A stretch of 64,000 bases of DNA from Methylobacterium nodulans ORS 2060 (GCF_000022085.1 NC_011894.1:6736001-6800000), one strand, 5' to 3'; counted from the stretch's first letter, positions 53,288 to 63,015 are shown. Notes: generated from the letters alone by a model not told the origin. Program-made: numbers and translations.

Positions 53288-53911
53288 TCAGCTCCCGGAG
53301 AGGGCCGGCACAGGGTGGCGCTCGGCGACGAGCGCCTGGAAGCGGTCGAGGAAGCGCGCCTGCGCCTGCCCGGTCGGCCAGGGGTCGAGAAGGGCGTCGA
53401 CCGGCACCCGCACGGGTTCCGGCCGGCCGAAGACCTTGAGCGCCTCCTCGCGCGAGAAGCCCGCGAGCCGCGTGGCTTCGAGGAAGGCCGCGAGCTTGTC
53501 GGCGCGCTTGATCAGGCGCTGCATCGCCGGGGCGGGCTCCGGGGGGAGACCGAAGCGCAGGCGGATCGCCGCGAGCAGCCGCTGCTCCACCACCTTGTAG
53601 GAATGGCCGATCGCCGCCTTGAAGGGGGAGATGATGTCGCCGATCACGTATTCGGGTGCGTCGTGCAGCAGGAGGTCGAGGCGTTCGGCCGGCCCCGCCT
53701 GCGGCAGGAGGCCGACGCCCAGGGCCTCGACGAGGAGTGCGTGCTGGGCGACCGAGAAGACGTGCGGCCCGGCCGTCTGGCCGTTCCAGCGCGCCACGCG
53801 GGCGAGCCCATGGGCGATGTCCTCGATCTCCACGTCGACCGGCGAGGGATCGAGGAGGTCGAGGCGGCGGCCCGACAGCATCCGCTGCCAAGCCCGGGGA
53901 GCGGCCGTCAT
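53288..53911 (-). CDS. HD-domain hydrolase (YfbR-like)
   Basis: 207 residues from an ATG that overlaps the tag stop (ATGA). HD metal-binding residues: HVFSVAQHALLVEALG, then LLLHDAPEYVIGDIISPFK with His-Asp, and Asp in KRADKLAAFLEA. This group includes 5'-deoxynucleotidases of the YfbR type, which clean up dNMPs. It is part of the operon serB-tag-HD-phosphatase. A housekeeping nucleotide-clearing role fits the DNA-repair neighbour but is inferred. Confidence 0.8.
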   Translation of the reverse strand: MTAAPRAWQRMLSGRRLDLLDPSPVDVEIEDIAHGLARVARWNGQTAGPHVFSVAQHALLVEALGVGLLPQAGPAERLDLLLHDAPEYVIGDIISPFKAAIGHSYKVVEQRLLAAIRLRFGLPPEPAPAMQRLIKRADKLAAFLEATRLAGFSREEALKVFGRPEPVRVPVDALLDPWPTGQAQARFLDRFQALVAERHPVPALSGS

Positions 53912-54576
53912 GCGGGGCCCCCGGGGGCCCTGTCGGGTCCCGGGCCTCCGGCCGGGATCCCGAGGCCGCCGGGGCCCGGCAGGGCGGCGCAGGTTTCGTG
54001 GCGGCAGCAGCCGACCAGATGGTCGTTGACCATGCCGACCGCCTGCATGAAGGCATGCACGATGGTGGGGCCGCAGAAGCCGAAGCCTTCGGCCTTGAGC
54101 GCCTTCGACATCCGGCGCGAGACGGCGGTCTCGGTCGCGATCCCGCGGCGGTCGCGCGCCGTGCCCTGGACGGGCCGCCCGTCCACGAAATCCCACAGGA
54201 AGGCCGAGAAGCCGGGGCCGCGCTCCTGGATAGTGAGATAGGCCCGGGCGCTGCGGATGGTGCCGGTGATCTTGGCGCGGTTGCGGATGATGCCGGCATC
54301 CCGCATCAGCGCCTCGACCTCTCGATCGCCGAAGCGGGCGATGGCCTGCGGATCGAAGCCCGCGAAGGCCCGCCGGAAGGCGTCGCGGCGGCGCAGGATG
54401 GTGATCCAGGACAGCCCGGCCTGGAACCCGTCGAGGATCAGCTTCTCGAAGAGCGCCCGGTCGTCGTGCTCCGGCACGCCCCATTCCGTGTCGTGATAGG
54501 CAACGTAGAGCGGGTCGGTGCCCGGCCACCAGCAGCGGGCCCGCCCGTCCGGGTGGGTGATCAGTCCGTCCGTCAT
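53908..54576 (-). CDS. tag: DNA-3-methyladenine glycosylase I
   Basis: 222 residues. Tag motifs: RCWWPGTDPLYVAYHDTEWG with the zinc Cys/His, LFEKLILDGFQAGLSWITIL, RRAFAGFDPQAIARFG, IIRNRAKITGTIRSARAYL, GFGFCGPTIVHAFMQAVGMV, and the zinc end HLVGCCRHETC. It removes 3-methyladenine from alkylated DNA. It starts right after the serB stop (adjacent bases) and overlaps the HD gene. The last 25 residues past the zinc site are proline-glycine-rich and unusual for the family. Confidence 0.92.
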   Translation of the reverse strand: MTDGLITHPDGRARCWWPGTDPLYVAYHDTEWGVPEHDDRALFEKLILDGFQAGLSWITILRRRDAFRRAFAGFDPQAIARFGDREVEALMRDAGIIRNRAKITGTIRSARAYLTIQERGPGFSAFLWDFVDGRPVQGTARDRRGIATETAVSRRMSKALKAEGFGFCGPTIVHAFMQAVGMVNDHLVGCCRHETCAALPGPGGLGIPAGGPGPDRAPGGPA

Positions 54577-55473
54577 TCAGTCCACGAACTCGGCGGCGGA
54601 GAAGCCCTGCAGGTAGAGGAGGGCGGTGAGGTCCCCGTGCTCCACCCGGGCATGGGCGGCCTCCGCCACCGCGGGCTTCGCCCGGAAGGCGACGCCGAGG
54701 CCGGCCTCCCCCAGCATGGCGAGGTCGTTGGCGCCGTCGCCCACCGCCAGCGTCTCCGCCGCCGACAGGCCGAGCCGGCTGCGCAGCTCGACCAGGGCCG
54801 CGCGCTTGGCGTCGCGCCCGACCACCGGTTCCTCGACGGTGCCGACGAGGCGCCCCTCCGTGATGACGAGGCGGTTCGCCCGGTGCTCATCGAAGCCGAG
54901 CCGTGCGGCGACCGGGCCGGTGAACAGGGTGAACCCGCCGGAGACCAGGACCGTGTAGGCCCCGTGCGCCCGCATGGTCCGCACCAGGGTGCGCCCCCCG
55001 GGCGTGGGGGTGATGCGCGCCGCGATCACCTCGGCGATGGCCTCGACGGCCAGGCCCCTCAGGAGCGCCACGCGCTCGCGCAGGGCCGGCTCGAAGGCGA
55101 TCTCGCCGCGCATGGCCCGTTCGGTGATCGTCGCCACGTGCTCCTTCAGCCCGACCCGGTCGGCGAGTTCGTCGATGCATTCCTGGCCGATCATGGTGGA
55201 ATCCATGTCGGCGAGGAACAGGCGCTTGCGCCGGTGCGCGTCGGCCGGCAGCACCGCCACGTCGATCGGCTCGCCCCGCAACGCCGTGCGCAGCCGCGCG
55301 GCAAGGGCGGGGCCCGATGCCGGGGTGCCCGGAACCAGCACCTCGGCGGCGACCTCGCCGTGCAGGATGCGCGGCTGGTGCTCGGTCGCCAGCACGCGCC
55401 GCGTCTCGGCGAGCACCGCATCGGTGATGGCGGGGCGCGCGGGGTTTGCTATCAGGATGGCCACGAGGGTCAT
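54577..55473 (-). CDS. serB: phosphoserine phosphatase
   Basis: 298 residues from the ATG at 55473. HAD phosphatase with DxDST nucleophile [39 protein letters not shown], motif [20 protein letters not shown] and the motif [25 protein letters not shown]. The N-terminal about 80 residues are an ACT-like regulatory domain. It catalyses the last step of serine synthesis. It heads the leftward operon serB-tag-HD-phosphatase. Its start lies head to head with miaA, only 28 bases away. Confidence 0.93.
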   Translation of the reverse strand: MTLVAILIANPARPAITDAVLAETRRVLATEHQPRILHGEVAAEVLVPGTPASGPALAARLRTALRGEPIDVAVLPADAHRRKRLFLADMDSTMIGQECIDELADRVGLKEHVATITERAMRGEIAFEPALRERVALLRGLAVEAIAEVIAARITPTPGGRTLVRTMRAHGAYTVLVSGGFTLFTGPVAARLGFDEHRANRLVITEGRLVGTVEEPVVGRDAKRAALVELRSRLGLSAAETLAVGDGANDLAMLGEAGLGVAFRAKPAVAEAAHARVEHGDLTALLYLQGFSAAEFVD

Positions 55474-55501
55474 GACGGAACTCGGAAAGGCGGACGAAGG
55501 C

Positions 55502-56413
55502 ATGGCCGGGCGGGCGATCCTCATCGCAGGGCCGACCGCCTCGGGCAAGTCGGCGCTCGCCCTCGGGCTGGCGCAGGCCCGCGGCGGCGTGGTGATCAAC
55601 GCCGATTCGATGCAGGTCTACGGCGACCTGCGCGTCCTCACGGCCCGGCCGAGCCCCGAGGAGGAGGAGGCCGCGCCCCACCGCCTCTACGGCCATGTCG
55701 ACGGCGCGGTGAACTACTCGGTCGGGCACTACCTCGCCGATGCCGGGAGGGTGCTGCGGGACGCTTGGGCGGCGGAGCGCCTGCCGATCGTCGTCGGCGG
55801 CACCGGGCTCTACTTCAAGGCGCTGCTGGAGGGGCTCTCCGCGATCCCGCCCGTTCCCGAGGCGGTGCGCGCGGCGGTGCGGGCGCAAGCCGAGGGGCGC
55901 GAGACGGCCTCGCTCCACGCGGATCTCGCCCGCCTCGACCCGGAGGGGGCGGCCCGCATCGCGCCGGGCGACCGGCTGCGGGTGCTGCGGGCGCTCGAGA
56001 TCCGGGCCGCGACCGGGCGCCCGCTCTCGGCCTTCCAGGGCAGCCGGCAGCCCGGGCCGCTCGCCGGCGTCGCCTGCGAGAAGCTCTTCCTGGCGCCCGA
56101 CCGCGCAGGCTTGCGTGCCCGCATCGACGCGCGCTTCCTCTCCATGATGGAGGCGGGCGCTCTCGACGAGGTGCGGCGCCTGCGGGCCCGGCACCTCGAC
56201 CCGATGCTCCCGGTGATGCGCGCCCACGGGGTGCCGGGCCTGATCGCCCATCTCAATGGGGCGCTCACGCGGGAGGAGGCCGTGGCCCGCGGGCAGGCCG
56301 ACACGCGGCGCTACGCCAAGCGGCAGGTGACGTGGTTCCGCCACCAGGTCGGGGAGGATTGGCGCTGGCTCACGCCGGAGGAGGCGGCCCGGGAGTTCCT
56401 GCCGGGCCACTGA
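55502..56413 (+). CDS. miaA: tRNA dimethylallyltransferase
   Basis: 303 residues from the ATG at 55502, chosen for GAAGG just before it; an ATG at 55472 would add 10 residues and overlap the serB start codon in CATG. P-loop [57 protein letters not shown], the [12 protein letters not shown] end motif. It transfers dimethylallyl to A37 of tRNAs reading U-starting codons. Length is as in the family. Divergent from serB. Confidence 0.93.
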   Translation: MAGRAILIAGPTASGKSALALGLAQARGGVVINADSMQVYGDLRVLTARPSPEEEEAAPHRLYGHVDGAVNYSVGHYLADAGRVLRDAWAAERLPIVVGGTGLYFKALLEGLSAIPPVPEAVRAAVRAQAEGRETASLHADLARLDPEGAARIAPGDRLRVLRALEIRAATGRPLSAFQGSRQPGPLAGVACEKLFLAPDRAGLRARIDARFLSMMEAGALDEVRRLRARHLDPMLPVMRAHGVPGLIAHLNGALTREEAVARGQADTRRYAKRQVTWFRHQVGEDWRWLTPEEAAREFLPGH

Positions 56414-56518
56414 CGGAAAGTCCGGATCTCCTCTTTCCCGGACGACTGGAGCGTCAGCGGAAGGAGATCCGGGAAAGGGATGGGGGCCGTACCCTGCCCG
56501 GTCTTACTTCTGCGTCAT

Positions 56519-56600
56519 CAGTGCATCGACGGGGCTGCGATCGAGGCTTGGCGACAATCCGAGACCGGAACCAACGGACATTGGAAACGCCCGCTGGCAT
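56519..56600. repeat. intergenic palindromic repeat, copy 2
   Basis: GAGGCTTGGCGACAATCCGA and GACCGGAACCAACGG match the minus strand of 42530-42620 (GAGGCTTGGCGAAAATCCGA, GCGGAACCAACGG). It lies 3' of both convergent genes. Confidence 0.65.
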
Positions 56601-57466
56601 CACCTCTCCAGGCGGGCGATCAGGCTCGACGTGTCCCAGCGCCCGCCGCCCAGGCCCTGCACCTCCGCGTAGAACTGGTCGACCAGGGCCGTCACTGGCA
56701 GGAGCGCCCCGTTGCGGCGGGCCTCGGCGAGCACGATGGCGAGGTCCTTGCGCATCCAGTCCACCGCGAAGCCGAAGTCGAACCGGTTCTGGTTCATGGT
56801 GCGGCCCCGGTTCTCCATCTGCCAGGAGCCCGCCGCGCCCTTGGCGATCACGTCGAGCACCGCCTCCATGTCGAGCCCGGCCCGCTTGCCGAAATGGATC
56901 CCCTCGGCGAGGCCCTGCACCAGCCCGGCGATGCAGATCTGGTTGACCATCTTGGTGAGCTGGCCGGCGCCGGCCGGGCCCATCAGCCGGCAGGAGCGGG
57001 CATAGGCCATGATCACGGGCTCGACCGCCGCGTAGGTCGCCGGGTCCCCGCCGCACATCACCGTGAGCATGCCGTTCTCGGCTCCGGCCTGACCCCCGGA
57101 GACCGGCGCGTCGATGAAGCCGAAGCCGCCGGCGGCGGCAGCCGCGGCAAGCTCGCGCGCCGCGTCCGCCGAGGCCGTGGTGTGATCGACGAAGATCGAG
57201 CCCGGCCGCATCGCCGCGAAGGCGCCCTGCGCCCCGGTCGTGATCTCGCGCAGGTCGTCGTCGTTGCCCACGCAGGCGAAGACGATCTCCTGGCCGGCGG
57301 CGGCCTCGGCCGGGGTCGCGGCCGCGCGGCCCCCATGGGCCGCCACCCAGTCCTCTGCCTTCGCGGCGGTGCGGTTGTAGACCGTGACCGCATGGCCCTT
57401 GGCGGCGAGGTGGCGCGCCATCGGGCTGCCCATCACGCCGAGACCGAGAAACGCAACCGTCGCCAT
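56600..57466 (-). CDS. NAD(P)-dependent beta-hydroxyacid dehydrogenase family
   Basis: 288 residues. N-terminal Rossmann fold VAFLGLGVMGSPMARHLAAK, VYNRTAAKAEDW with arginine after the second strand favouring NADP. IDAPVSGGQAGAENGML is the substrate-binding motif (DAPVSGG) and GQLTKMVNQICIAG holds the catalytic Lys. The family includes 3-hydroxyisobutyrate dehydrogenase and glyoxylate/succinic semialdehyde reductases. In a methylotroph the glyoxylate reductase-like role is plausible but not shown. It lies 30 bases after the stop side of the binding-protein gene, same strand. Confidence 0.85.
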   Translation of the reverse strand: MATVAFLGLGVMGSPMARHLAAKGHAVTVYNRTAAKAEDWVAAHGGRAAATPAEAAAGQEIVFACVGNDDDLREITTGAQGAFAAMRPGSIFVDHTTASADAARELAAAAAAGGFGFIDAPVSGGQAGAENGMLTVMCGGDPATYAAVEPVIMAYARSCRLMGPAGAGQLTKMVNQICIAGLVQGLAEGIHFGKRAGLDMEAVLDVIAKGAAGSWQMENRGRTMNQNRFDFGFAVDWMRKDLAIVLAEARRNGALLPVTALVDQFYAEVQGLGGGRWDTSSLIARLER

Positions 57467-57496
57467 GGCAAGATGCCTCCCTGGAATGTGCCCGGG

Positions 57497-58267
57497 CTAC
57501 TTCGTGTCGAACGGCAGGTACTTCGCCCGGATGCGGTCATAGGTGCCGTCCGCGATCACGGCGGCGATCGCCCGGTCGAAGGCCTCGCGCAGGGCATCGT
57601 CGCCCTTGCGCAGGCCGATCCCGACGCCCTCGCCGAGAAGAGGATCGCCCGGCGGCACGTCGCCGACGAGCCGGCAGCAGGCCGCACCGTCGGGGAGCGC
57701 CAGGATCTCCGTGAGCTCGCGCTTGTCGCCGAGCACGAGGTCGAGCCGGCCCAGGCGCAGGTCGTAGCCGGCATCCTTCACCGAATCGAAGCTGCGGATG
57801 TCTGCCTCCGGCGCCCGTGCCTCCAGATAGGCGAGCTGTGGCGAATGGGCGGCGGCGCCGACGGCCCGGCCCTTCAGCGCGGCTGGGTCGAGGGGGCCCG
57901 TCTGGTCGTCCCGGCGCGCCATGTAGGAGGAGGGGATGCGGTAGTAGGACCGCGAGAAGGAGATGCGGGAGCGGCGTTTCGGCGTGATCGCGAGCGAGGC
58001 CATGATGGCGTCGTACTCGGCCCCTTCGAGTCCCCGGATGATCCCGTCCCACTGGTGGAGGACGATCCGGCAGGTGAGCCCCGCGGCCTTGCAGAGCGCC
58101 TCGGCGAGATCGACCTCGAACCCGGCGGGCTTGCCGTCCTCGACGTAGTTGAAGGGCGGATTCCCGCCTTCGGTCGCGATTCGCACCGGATCCGGCAGCG
58201 GTGCGGCCTGCACGGGCGAGGCGGCGAGGCTGACGAGGACGAGGAGGCGCGAGAGGAGGCGGCTCAT
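57497..58267 (-). CDS. ABC transporter periplasmic substrate-binding protein, amino-acid type
   Basis: 256 residues from the ATG at 58267. A signal peptide (VLVSLASPVQA-like) ends near residue 21. Family 3 solute-binding domain: VRIATEGGNPPFNYVEDGKP, AGFEVDLAEALCKAAGLTCR, YDAIMASLAITPKRRSRISF, GRAVGAAAHSPQ and LDLVLGDKRE. Lys/Arg/Orn/His or polar amino-acid ligands are typical. No permease or ATPase is next to it, so it must share one coded elsewhere or act as a sensor partner. Confidence 0.85.
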   Translation of the reverse strand: MSRLLSRLLVLVSLAASPVQAAPLPDPVRIATEGGNPPFNYVEDGKPAGFEVDLAEALCKAAGLTCRIVLHQWDGIIRGLEGAEYDAIMASLAITPKRRSRISFSRSYYRIPSSYMARRDDQTGPLDPAALKGRAVGAAAHSPQLAYLEARAPEADIRSFDSVKDAGYDLRLGRLDLVLGDKRELTEILALPDGAACCRLVGDVPPGDPLLGEGVGIGLRKGDDALREAFDRAIAAVIADGTYDRIRAKYLPFDTK

Positions 58268-58495
58268 CCGGAAGGGTCCTGCGGAAGCCGGTCCCTTGCC
58301 ACGCTTGGCCACCCCGGCGCAACCGCGCAGGCCGCGCCGCAGGGCGCCGAATCGGGCCGGTTCTGGCAGTTCCTCCGCTCCTGAATGGAAACTGACCTGC
58401 GTGGAAGCCGCTACGCTCCTCATGCCAGAAGGCCCGGCCCTCGCCGCCCGCCAGGGTTAAGCGGCCTTTAAGCGGAAAACCCTCCTCATGGCGGC

Positions 58496-60202
58496 ATGCG
58501 CCTGACCCGCCGCTCCCGCGCTCCGCAGGATTCCTTCGAGGCCGTCGACGTGCTGCCGCCCGAGCCGCCGCGGCTCCGTCCCGTCGCGCCCGCACGGCGC
58601 TCCGGCCTCGATGCGGTCGATGCCGTCGAGGCGGAGATCGGCCGCGCGGTCCGGGGCATCGCCGGATCGGCGGCCATCCTCGGCGCCGAGGCGGCGGCGG
58701 CGCGGGCCGGCCTCGCGGCCGTCGGCGCCCATCTGGGGGCGGATCCCTCGGGGATCGCGGAGGACGGCCGGCGGATCGCCGAGGCGGCCGACGCGCTGGC
58801 GGACGACGCGACCGGGATCGGCGCCGTGCTGGAGCAGGCTGGCCGCCACCTCGACCATGCGGGCGAGAGCCATGCGCAGGCGCGCTGCGCGGCCGGCGCC
58901 CTGGCGGACATCGCCGACGAGATCGCCCGCGCGGTCGATCGGGTCGCCGTCCTCGCCCGGGAGGCGAACCTGCTCGCGCTTCATGCCACGATCGAGGCGG
59001 CCCGCCTCGGCGGAGCCGGTGAGGGCTGCGCCCGGATGGCCCGGGACGCGGCGCGGCTCTCGGCCGAGGGCGCCCGCGCGGGCGAGGCGATCCGCCAGCT
59101 CGGCCGGCGAATCGAGTCCGGGTCGCAGGCCGCCACGGAGGCGACCCAGGCGGCCGCGGTCGCGATTGCGGGTCTGCGCCCCGTGCTCGCGACGCTGCAG
59201 GCGGCGAGCGAGGGCCAGGCCGGGCGGGCCGGCATGATCGCTGGAACGGCCCGAAGCCTCGCGGTGGATGCCGCCTGCATCGATGAGGGCGCCCGGGCGG
59301 CAATTGCCGCCGCGGACGGGGCCGCGCGCCATGCCGCCGCGGCCGAGGCGGCGGCCGGGGATCTCGCCCGGATCGGCCCCCGGATCGTCGCGGCGATGCG
59401 GCAGGCCGAGATCGGCGACCGGCGCCTCCACGACCGCTACCCGGTCGATCTGCCGGCGTGGGTGGGGTCGCGCGGCCTCGGCCGCGTCCTCGATCTCGGG
59501 GCGGGCGGCCTGCTGCTGGCGCCCCCTGCGGGGCATGCGGCCGCCCTCGGCGCGTCCCTCGCCCTTGAGGTGCGCGGCATCGGCCGGCTCGGCGTCACCG
59601 TGGTGGGGATCAGCCCCCGGGGGCTGCACTGCGCCTTCGCGCAGGCCGAGGATGCCGCGTGCTGTGCGCCGGCGCTCGCCCGGATCGAGGAGGCCCACCG
59701 CCCCCTCGTCGCAGCCGCCCAGGAGGCCGCCGCGCAGGTCGCCCGGGCGCTCGAAGGCGCGCTTGCCGCCGGGCGCCTTACCCGCGACGCCCTGTTCGGG
59801 ACCGCCTACGCGCCGGAGCCCGGCAGCGATCCGCCGCGCTTCCTTAGCCCCGCCGGGCCGGTGCTGGAGGAGATCCTGCCGCCCCTGCTGGAGCCGCTGC
59901 TCCTCGCCGACGAGCGCCTCGTCTTCTGCATCGCCGTCGACCGCAACGGCTACGCGCCGGTGCACAACCGCCGCTTCGCGCAAGCCCCCCGCCCGGACGA
60001 TCCCGCCTGGACCGCCCGCCATTCCCGCCACCGGCGCTTTCACGACGATGCCGTGGGGCTCGCCGCCGCCCGCTCGATGCGCGCCTTCCTCGTGCAGCTG
60101 GTTCCGGACGAGGGACGCGGCACACCGCTGCGGGAGGTCTCCGCGCCCATCCGCGTGCACGGCCGGCACTGGGGCGGGATGCGGATGGCCTACCGGATCT
60201 AG
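58496..60202 (+). CDS. soluble chemoreceptor-like protein with PilZ-like domain
   Basis: 568 residues, no membrane helix. Residues 40-300 are a very Ala-rich coiled coil with a degenerate chemoreceptor tip (VAVLAREANLLALHATIEAA, RLGGAGEGCARMARDAARLS for NLLALNAxIEAARAGExGRGFAVVA). Residues about 310-410 look like PilZ: RRLHDRYPVDLPAWV, then VLDLGAGGLLLAPP with an imperfect D/NxSxxG. The last about 120 residues match the sensor end of cytosolic receptors: AVDRNGYAPVHNRRFAQ, RHSRHRRFHDDAVG, RSMRAFLVQLV. It may couple c-di-GMP to chemotaxis. No che genes adjacent. Confidence 0.75.
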   Translation: MRLTRRSRAPQDSFEAVDVLPPEPPRLRPVAPARRSGLDAVDAVEAEIGRAVRGIAGSAAILGAEAAAARAGLAAVGAHLGADPSGIAEDGRRIAEAADALADDATGIGAVLEQAGRHLDHAGESHAQARCAAGALADIADEIARAVDRVAVLAREANLLALHATIEAARLGGAGEGCARMARDAARLSAEGARAGEAIRQLGRRIESGSQAATEATQAAAVAIAGLRPVLATLQAASEGQAGRAGMIAGTARSLAVDAACIDEGARAAIAAADGAARHAAAAEAAAGDLARIGPRIVAAMRQAEIGDRRLHDRYPVDLPAWVGSRGLGRVLDLGAGGLLLAPPAGHAAALGASLALEVRGIGRLGVTVVGISPRGLHCAFAQAEDAACCAPALARIEEAHRPLVAAAQEAAAQVARALEGALAAGRLTRDALFGTAYAPEPGSDPPRFLSPAGPVLEEILPPLLEPLLLADERLVFCIAVDRNGYAPVHNRRFAQAPRPDDPAWTARHSRHRRFHDDAVGLAAARSMRAFLVQLVPDEGRGTPLREVSAPIRVHGRHWGGMRMAYRI

Positions 60203-60248
60203 AGTCGCGGCCGAACGGGCGGCCTGCCGCTCCTGTGGAGGCGGGGCG

Positions 60249-61289
60249 TCAGCCCCCCGTCGTGCTCATGTGCCGGGGCACGGCCGGGCGGGCGGCGCGC
60301 GCGATGACGAAATCGTGGCCCTTGGGCTTGCGGGTGATCGCCTCGGCGATCGCCGCGGCCACCACCGCGTCGTCGGGGGAGGCGCGCAAGGGCGCGCGCA
60401 GGTCCGCCACATCCTCCTGGCCGAGGCACATGAAGAGCTGACCGGTGCAGGTGAGGCGCACCCGGTTGCAGCTCTCGCAGAAATTATGAGTGAGCGGCGT
60501 GATGAAGCCGAGCCTCCCGCCGGTCTCCTCCACCCGCACGTAGCGGGCCGGGCCGCCGGTGCGGTCCGGCAGCGGCGTCAGCGTGAAGCGCTCCGCGAGG
60601 CGTTCGCGCACCACCGACAGGGGCAGGAACTGATCGACCCGGTCGGGCTCGATCTCCCCGAGCGGCATGACCTCGATCAGGGTCATGTCCATGCCCTCGC
60701 CATGCGCCCAGGCGAGCATCGGGACGATCTCGTCCTCGTTCACGCCCTTGAGCGCCACGGCGTTGAGCTTGACCTTGAGGCCCGCTGCCCGCGCCGCCGT
60801 GATGCCGTCGAGCACCACGGAGAGGTCGCCCCGGCGGGTGATCGCCCGGAACTTCTGCGGGTCGAGGGTGTCCAGCGAGACATTGATGCGGCGCACGCCC
60901 AGATCCGCGAGCTCGGCCGCGTGCTGCTTCAGCTGCGTGCCGTTCGTGGTGAGCGTCAGTTCGTCGAGGGCGCCGGAGGCGAGGTGGCGCGAGAGCCCGC
61001 GGAACAGGTGCATGATGTCCCGCCGCACCAGCGGTTCGCCGCCGGTGATGCGCAGCTTGCGCACCCCATGCGCGACGAAGACCGAGCAGACCCGGTCCAG
61101 CTCCTCCAGGGTGAGCAGGTCGCGCTTGGGGAGGAAGGTCATGTCCTCCGCCATGCAGTAGACGCAGCGCAGGTCGCAGCGATCCGTCACCGAGACGCGC
61201 AGATAGGTGATCGCCCGCTGGAACGGGTCGATGAGGGGCGCCGGCCGCACGGGCGCGGGGCGCGTCGTCTCGTCGGGGGGACCCCACAT
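60249..61289 (-). CDS. moaA: GTP 3',8-cyclase
   Basis: 346 residues. Radical-SAM protein of molybdenum cofactor synthesis. The first cluster site is [17 protein letters not shown] (CxxxCxxC), followed by [17 protein letters not shown] and the SAM-binding NVSLDTLDP. The second cluster Cys residues are in [18 protein letters not shown]. The C-terminus ends STTGG, the double glycine needed for activity. It converts GTP with MoaC to cyclic pyranopterin. Divergent from the DUF971 gene with 137 bases between. Intact. Confidence 0.95.
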   Translation of the reverse strand: MWGPPDETTRPAPVRPAPLIDPFQRAITYLRVSVTDRCDLRCVYCMAEDMTFLPKRDLLTLEELDRVCSVFVAHGVRKLRITGGEPLVRRDIMHLFRGLSRHLASGALDELTLTTNGTQLKQHAAELADLGVRRINVSLDTLDPQKFRAITRRGDLSVVLDGITAARAAGLKVKLNAVALKGVNEDEIVPMLAWAHGEGMDMTLIEVMPLGEIEPDRVDQFLPLSVVRERLAERFTLTPLPDRTGGPARYVRVEETGGRLGFITPLTHNFCESCNRVRLTCTGQLFMCLGQEDVADLRAPLRASPDDAVVAAAIAEAITRKPKGHDFVIARAARPAVPRHMSTTGG

Positions 61290-61426
61290 GGCGGATTCGG
61301 TTCCTCACGCGGCGTCGGGCTGCGCGGCGTCTGGCGGCCGCGTCGAACCCTGCCTATTGCATGCATATGAGCATATGAGGACTTGGACCACGGCGGGCAA
61401 GCCGTGGGGCGCCCGGGAGAGCCGTC

Positions 61427-61801
61427 ATGAGTGACGCAGACTGGCCGACGGAGATCCGACTGTCGCGGGACAAGCGGGTGCTGCACGTGACCTTCGCGAG
61501 CGGCGCGAGCTTCGCGCTCCCGGCCGAGTACCTGCGGGTCGAGAGTCCCTCGGCCGAGGTGCAGGGCCACGCCCCCTCCGAGCGCAAGTGGCTCGGCGGC
61601 AAGCGCGAGGTCCAGATTCTGTCGGTCACGCCGGTCGGCAACTACGCCGTCAAACTGGCCTTCGACGACATGCACGACACCGGGATCTATTCCTGGACCT
61701 ATCTGCGCGAGCTGGGGCTCGAGCAGGAGGAGCGATTCGCCCGCTACCTGGACGAGATCGCCAAGCGCGGCCTCAGCCGCGATCGGGTCCGGCCGGCCTG
61801 A
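61427..61801 (+). CDS. DUF971 (GBBH-like N-terminal domain) protein
   Basis: 124 residues, the whole protein being the domain: EIRLSRDKRVLHVTFASGAS, EYLRVESPSAEVQGH, VQILSVTPVGNYAVKLAFDD and HDTGIYSWTYLRELG. The HDTGIYSW motif marks the family. Stand-alone DUF971 proteins are linked to iron-sulfur cluster assembly or molybdenum cofactor genes in other genomes, which fits moaA next door (divergent). The link is inferred from position only. Confidence 0.85.
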   Translation: MSDADWPTEIRLSRDKRVLHVTFASGASFALPAEYLRVESPSAEVQGHAPSERKWLGGKREVQILSVTPVGNYAVKLAFDDMHDTGIYSWTYLRELGLEQEERFARYLDEIAKRGLSRDRVRPA

Positions 61802-61968
61802 CCGGCCTGTCCGCCCCGGGTTTCGGTCCGCTGCGGCGAGCAAAAAAACCGGTGCGTGACAGCCTCTTGGCCTGAGCTTCGGGGCGGGGGTGGCTCTTTG
61901 TTCAGCATCTGTTAATCTTCTGGCGATCCGATGGCCCGCGTCCCAGGGGCCTTCGACAGGAGTTGCCG

Positions 61969-62241
61969 ATGTTCAGCATTGGACCCTTCCACCGGTCGTC
62001 CGGCCAGCCTGCGGGGATCTACACCTCGCTGCTTCCGCTTGAGCCGGAGCCTCTGGAGACCCCCACGGGCGGCGCCCCGTCCGCTCCGGCGCCGACCTTC
62101 CGCCGGCACGCCCTCGCCACCGTGCTGCTCATCGTGATGACGCTCGCGGTCCAGTCGGCCGTGGGGTGGTGGACGCTGCCCGGTGCGCCGCACGACCTGT
62201 CGCCTTCGGCCCTTGCGCCGACGGAACGCGCGCCGTCCTGA
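61969..62241 (+). CDS. small single-span membrane protein, 90 aa
   Basis: From the ATG at 61969 with ACAGGAG 6-12 bases upstream. A hydrophilic N-terminus (residues 1-45, PLEPEPLETPTGGAPSAPAP) is followed by one membrane helix (ATVLLIVMTLAVQSAVGWWT) and a short tail. Type II topology is likely. Function unknown. The space before it is GC-poor around 61890-61920. Confidence 0.6.
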   Translation: MFSIGPFHRSSGQPAGIYTSLLPLEPEPLETPTGGAPSAPAPTFRRHALATVLLIVMTLAVQSAVGWWTLPGAPHDLSPSALAPTERAPS

Positions 62242-62392
62242 AGGTTGTCGCGAGACTCTCCGACATTCTGCCGCATCGGTGTCGAGAACCGGGCGACAAT
62301 CCAGCCTGCCCCTTGCGCAGAGGCCACAATTCGTTAACGTCCCGTTCAGCGGGGAACGCTCGCGAAACTCAGCGCAAAGGGGGAGGCCTCAC

Positions 62393-62587
62393 ATGGCTTC
62401 AGACGCTGTCACCACGCACGATGCTATTCGGGTGAAGCCCACCCAGGACGGGACCTACACGGTGTACCGGGGCACCAGCGTGCTGGTGAGCGGCCTCACC
62501 CGCGCCCAGGCCGAGCTTTACGAGGCCTCGATCATCCAGCAGGCGCGCAGGGCGCAGGACTCCGCTTCCGGCCGTTCCATCCACTGA
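62393..62587 (+). CDS. small hypothetical protein, 64 aa
   Basis: From the ATG at 62393, GGGGGAGG 9-16 bases upstream. It reads MASDAVTTHDAIRVKPTQDG, TYTVYRGTSVLVSGLTRAQA and ELYEASIIQQARRAQ: a small beta-hairpin plus helix. Soluble. Typical of Methylobacterium-specific small proteins. Function unknown. Confidence 0.65.
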   Translation: MASDAVTTHDAIRVKPTQDGTYTVYRGTSVLVSGLTRAQAELYEASIIQQARRAQDSASGRSIH

Positions 62588-63015
62588 AGTCTCGATCGCC
62601 TCCGGCGCGGCCGAGTGGGGTTGCGGGGCCGGAACGGCGATGCAGAGCCACACGAGGACCGACTCGATCGGCGCGATCCTGGGCCGACCCGTCCTCCTTA
62701 TCATCCCCCGACATGACGAACGACACCAGGGGCCGCTGAGCGAGAGACCCGTCCGGGCTGGCGCCCAGGCGTGCCCCGGGGCCGGCGTTGCCGCGACGCC
62801 GATCCGGCGCCCGGCGATCGTATCCGCGAGGTCGAGCGCGCGAGAATTCGCCCGAATCGGGGCTGCCCGTCCTCGATCGAGCAGTCAGACGTGGATTCTC
62901 CCTCCCCCTCGACGGGTATAAATCGATCCTTTGCAAACAAAATCAAATGTTAACGTCTGACGCCGAACACTGACCCGAAGGCCGCTTTCGGTCGCGGCAC
63001 AGTGGACAATGAGGC
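62588..63015. other. gap without a recognised gene
   Basis: About 430 bases. No protein-like frame. The last 100 bases (62915-63015) are AT-richer and probably hold the promoter of the GAF-protein gene, but I cannot mark clear boxes. Confidence 0.4.
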
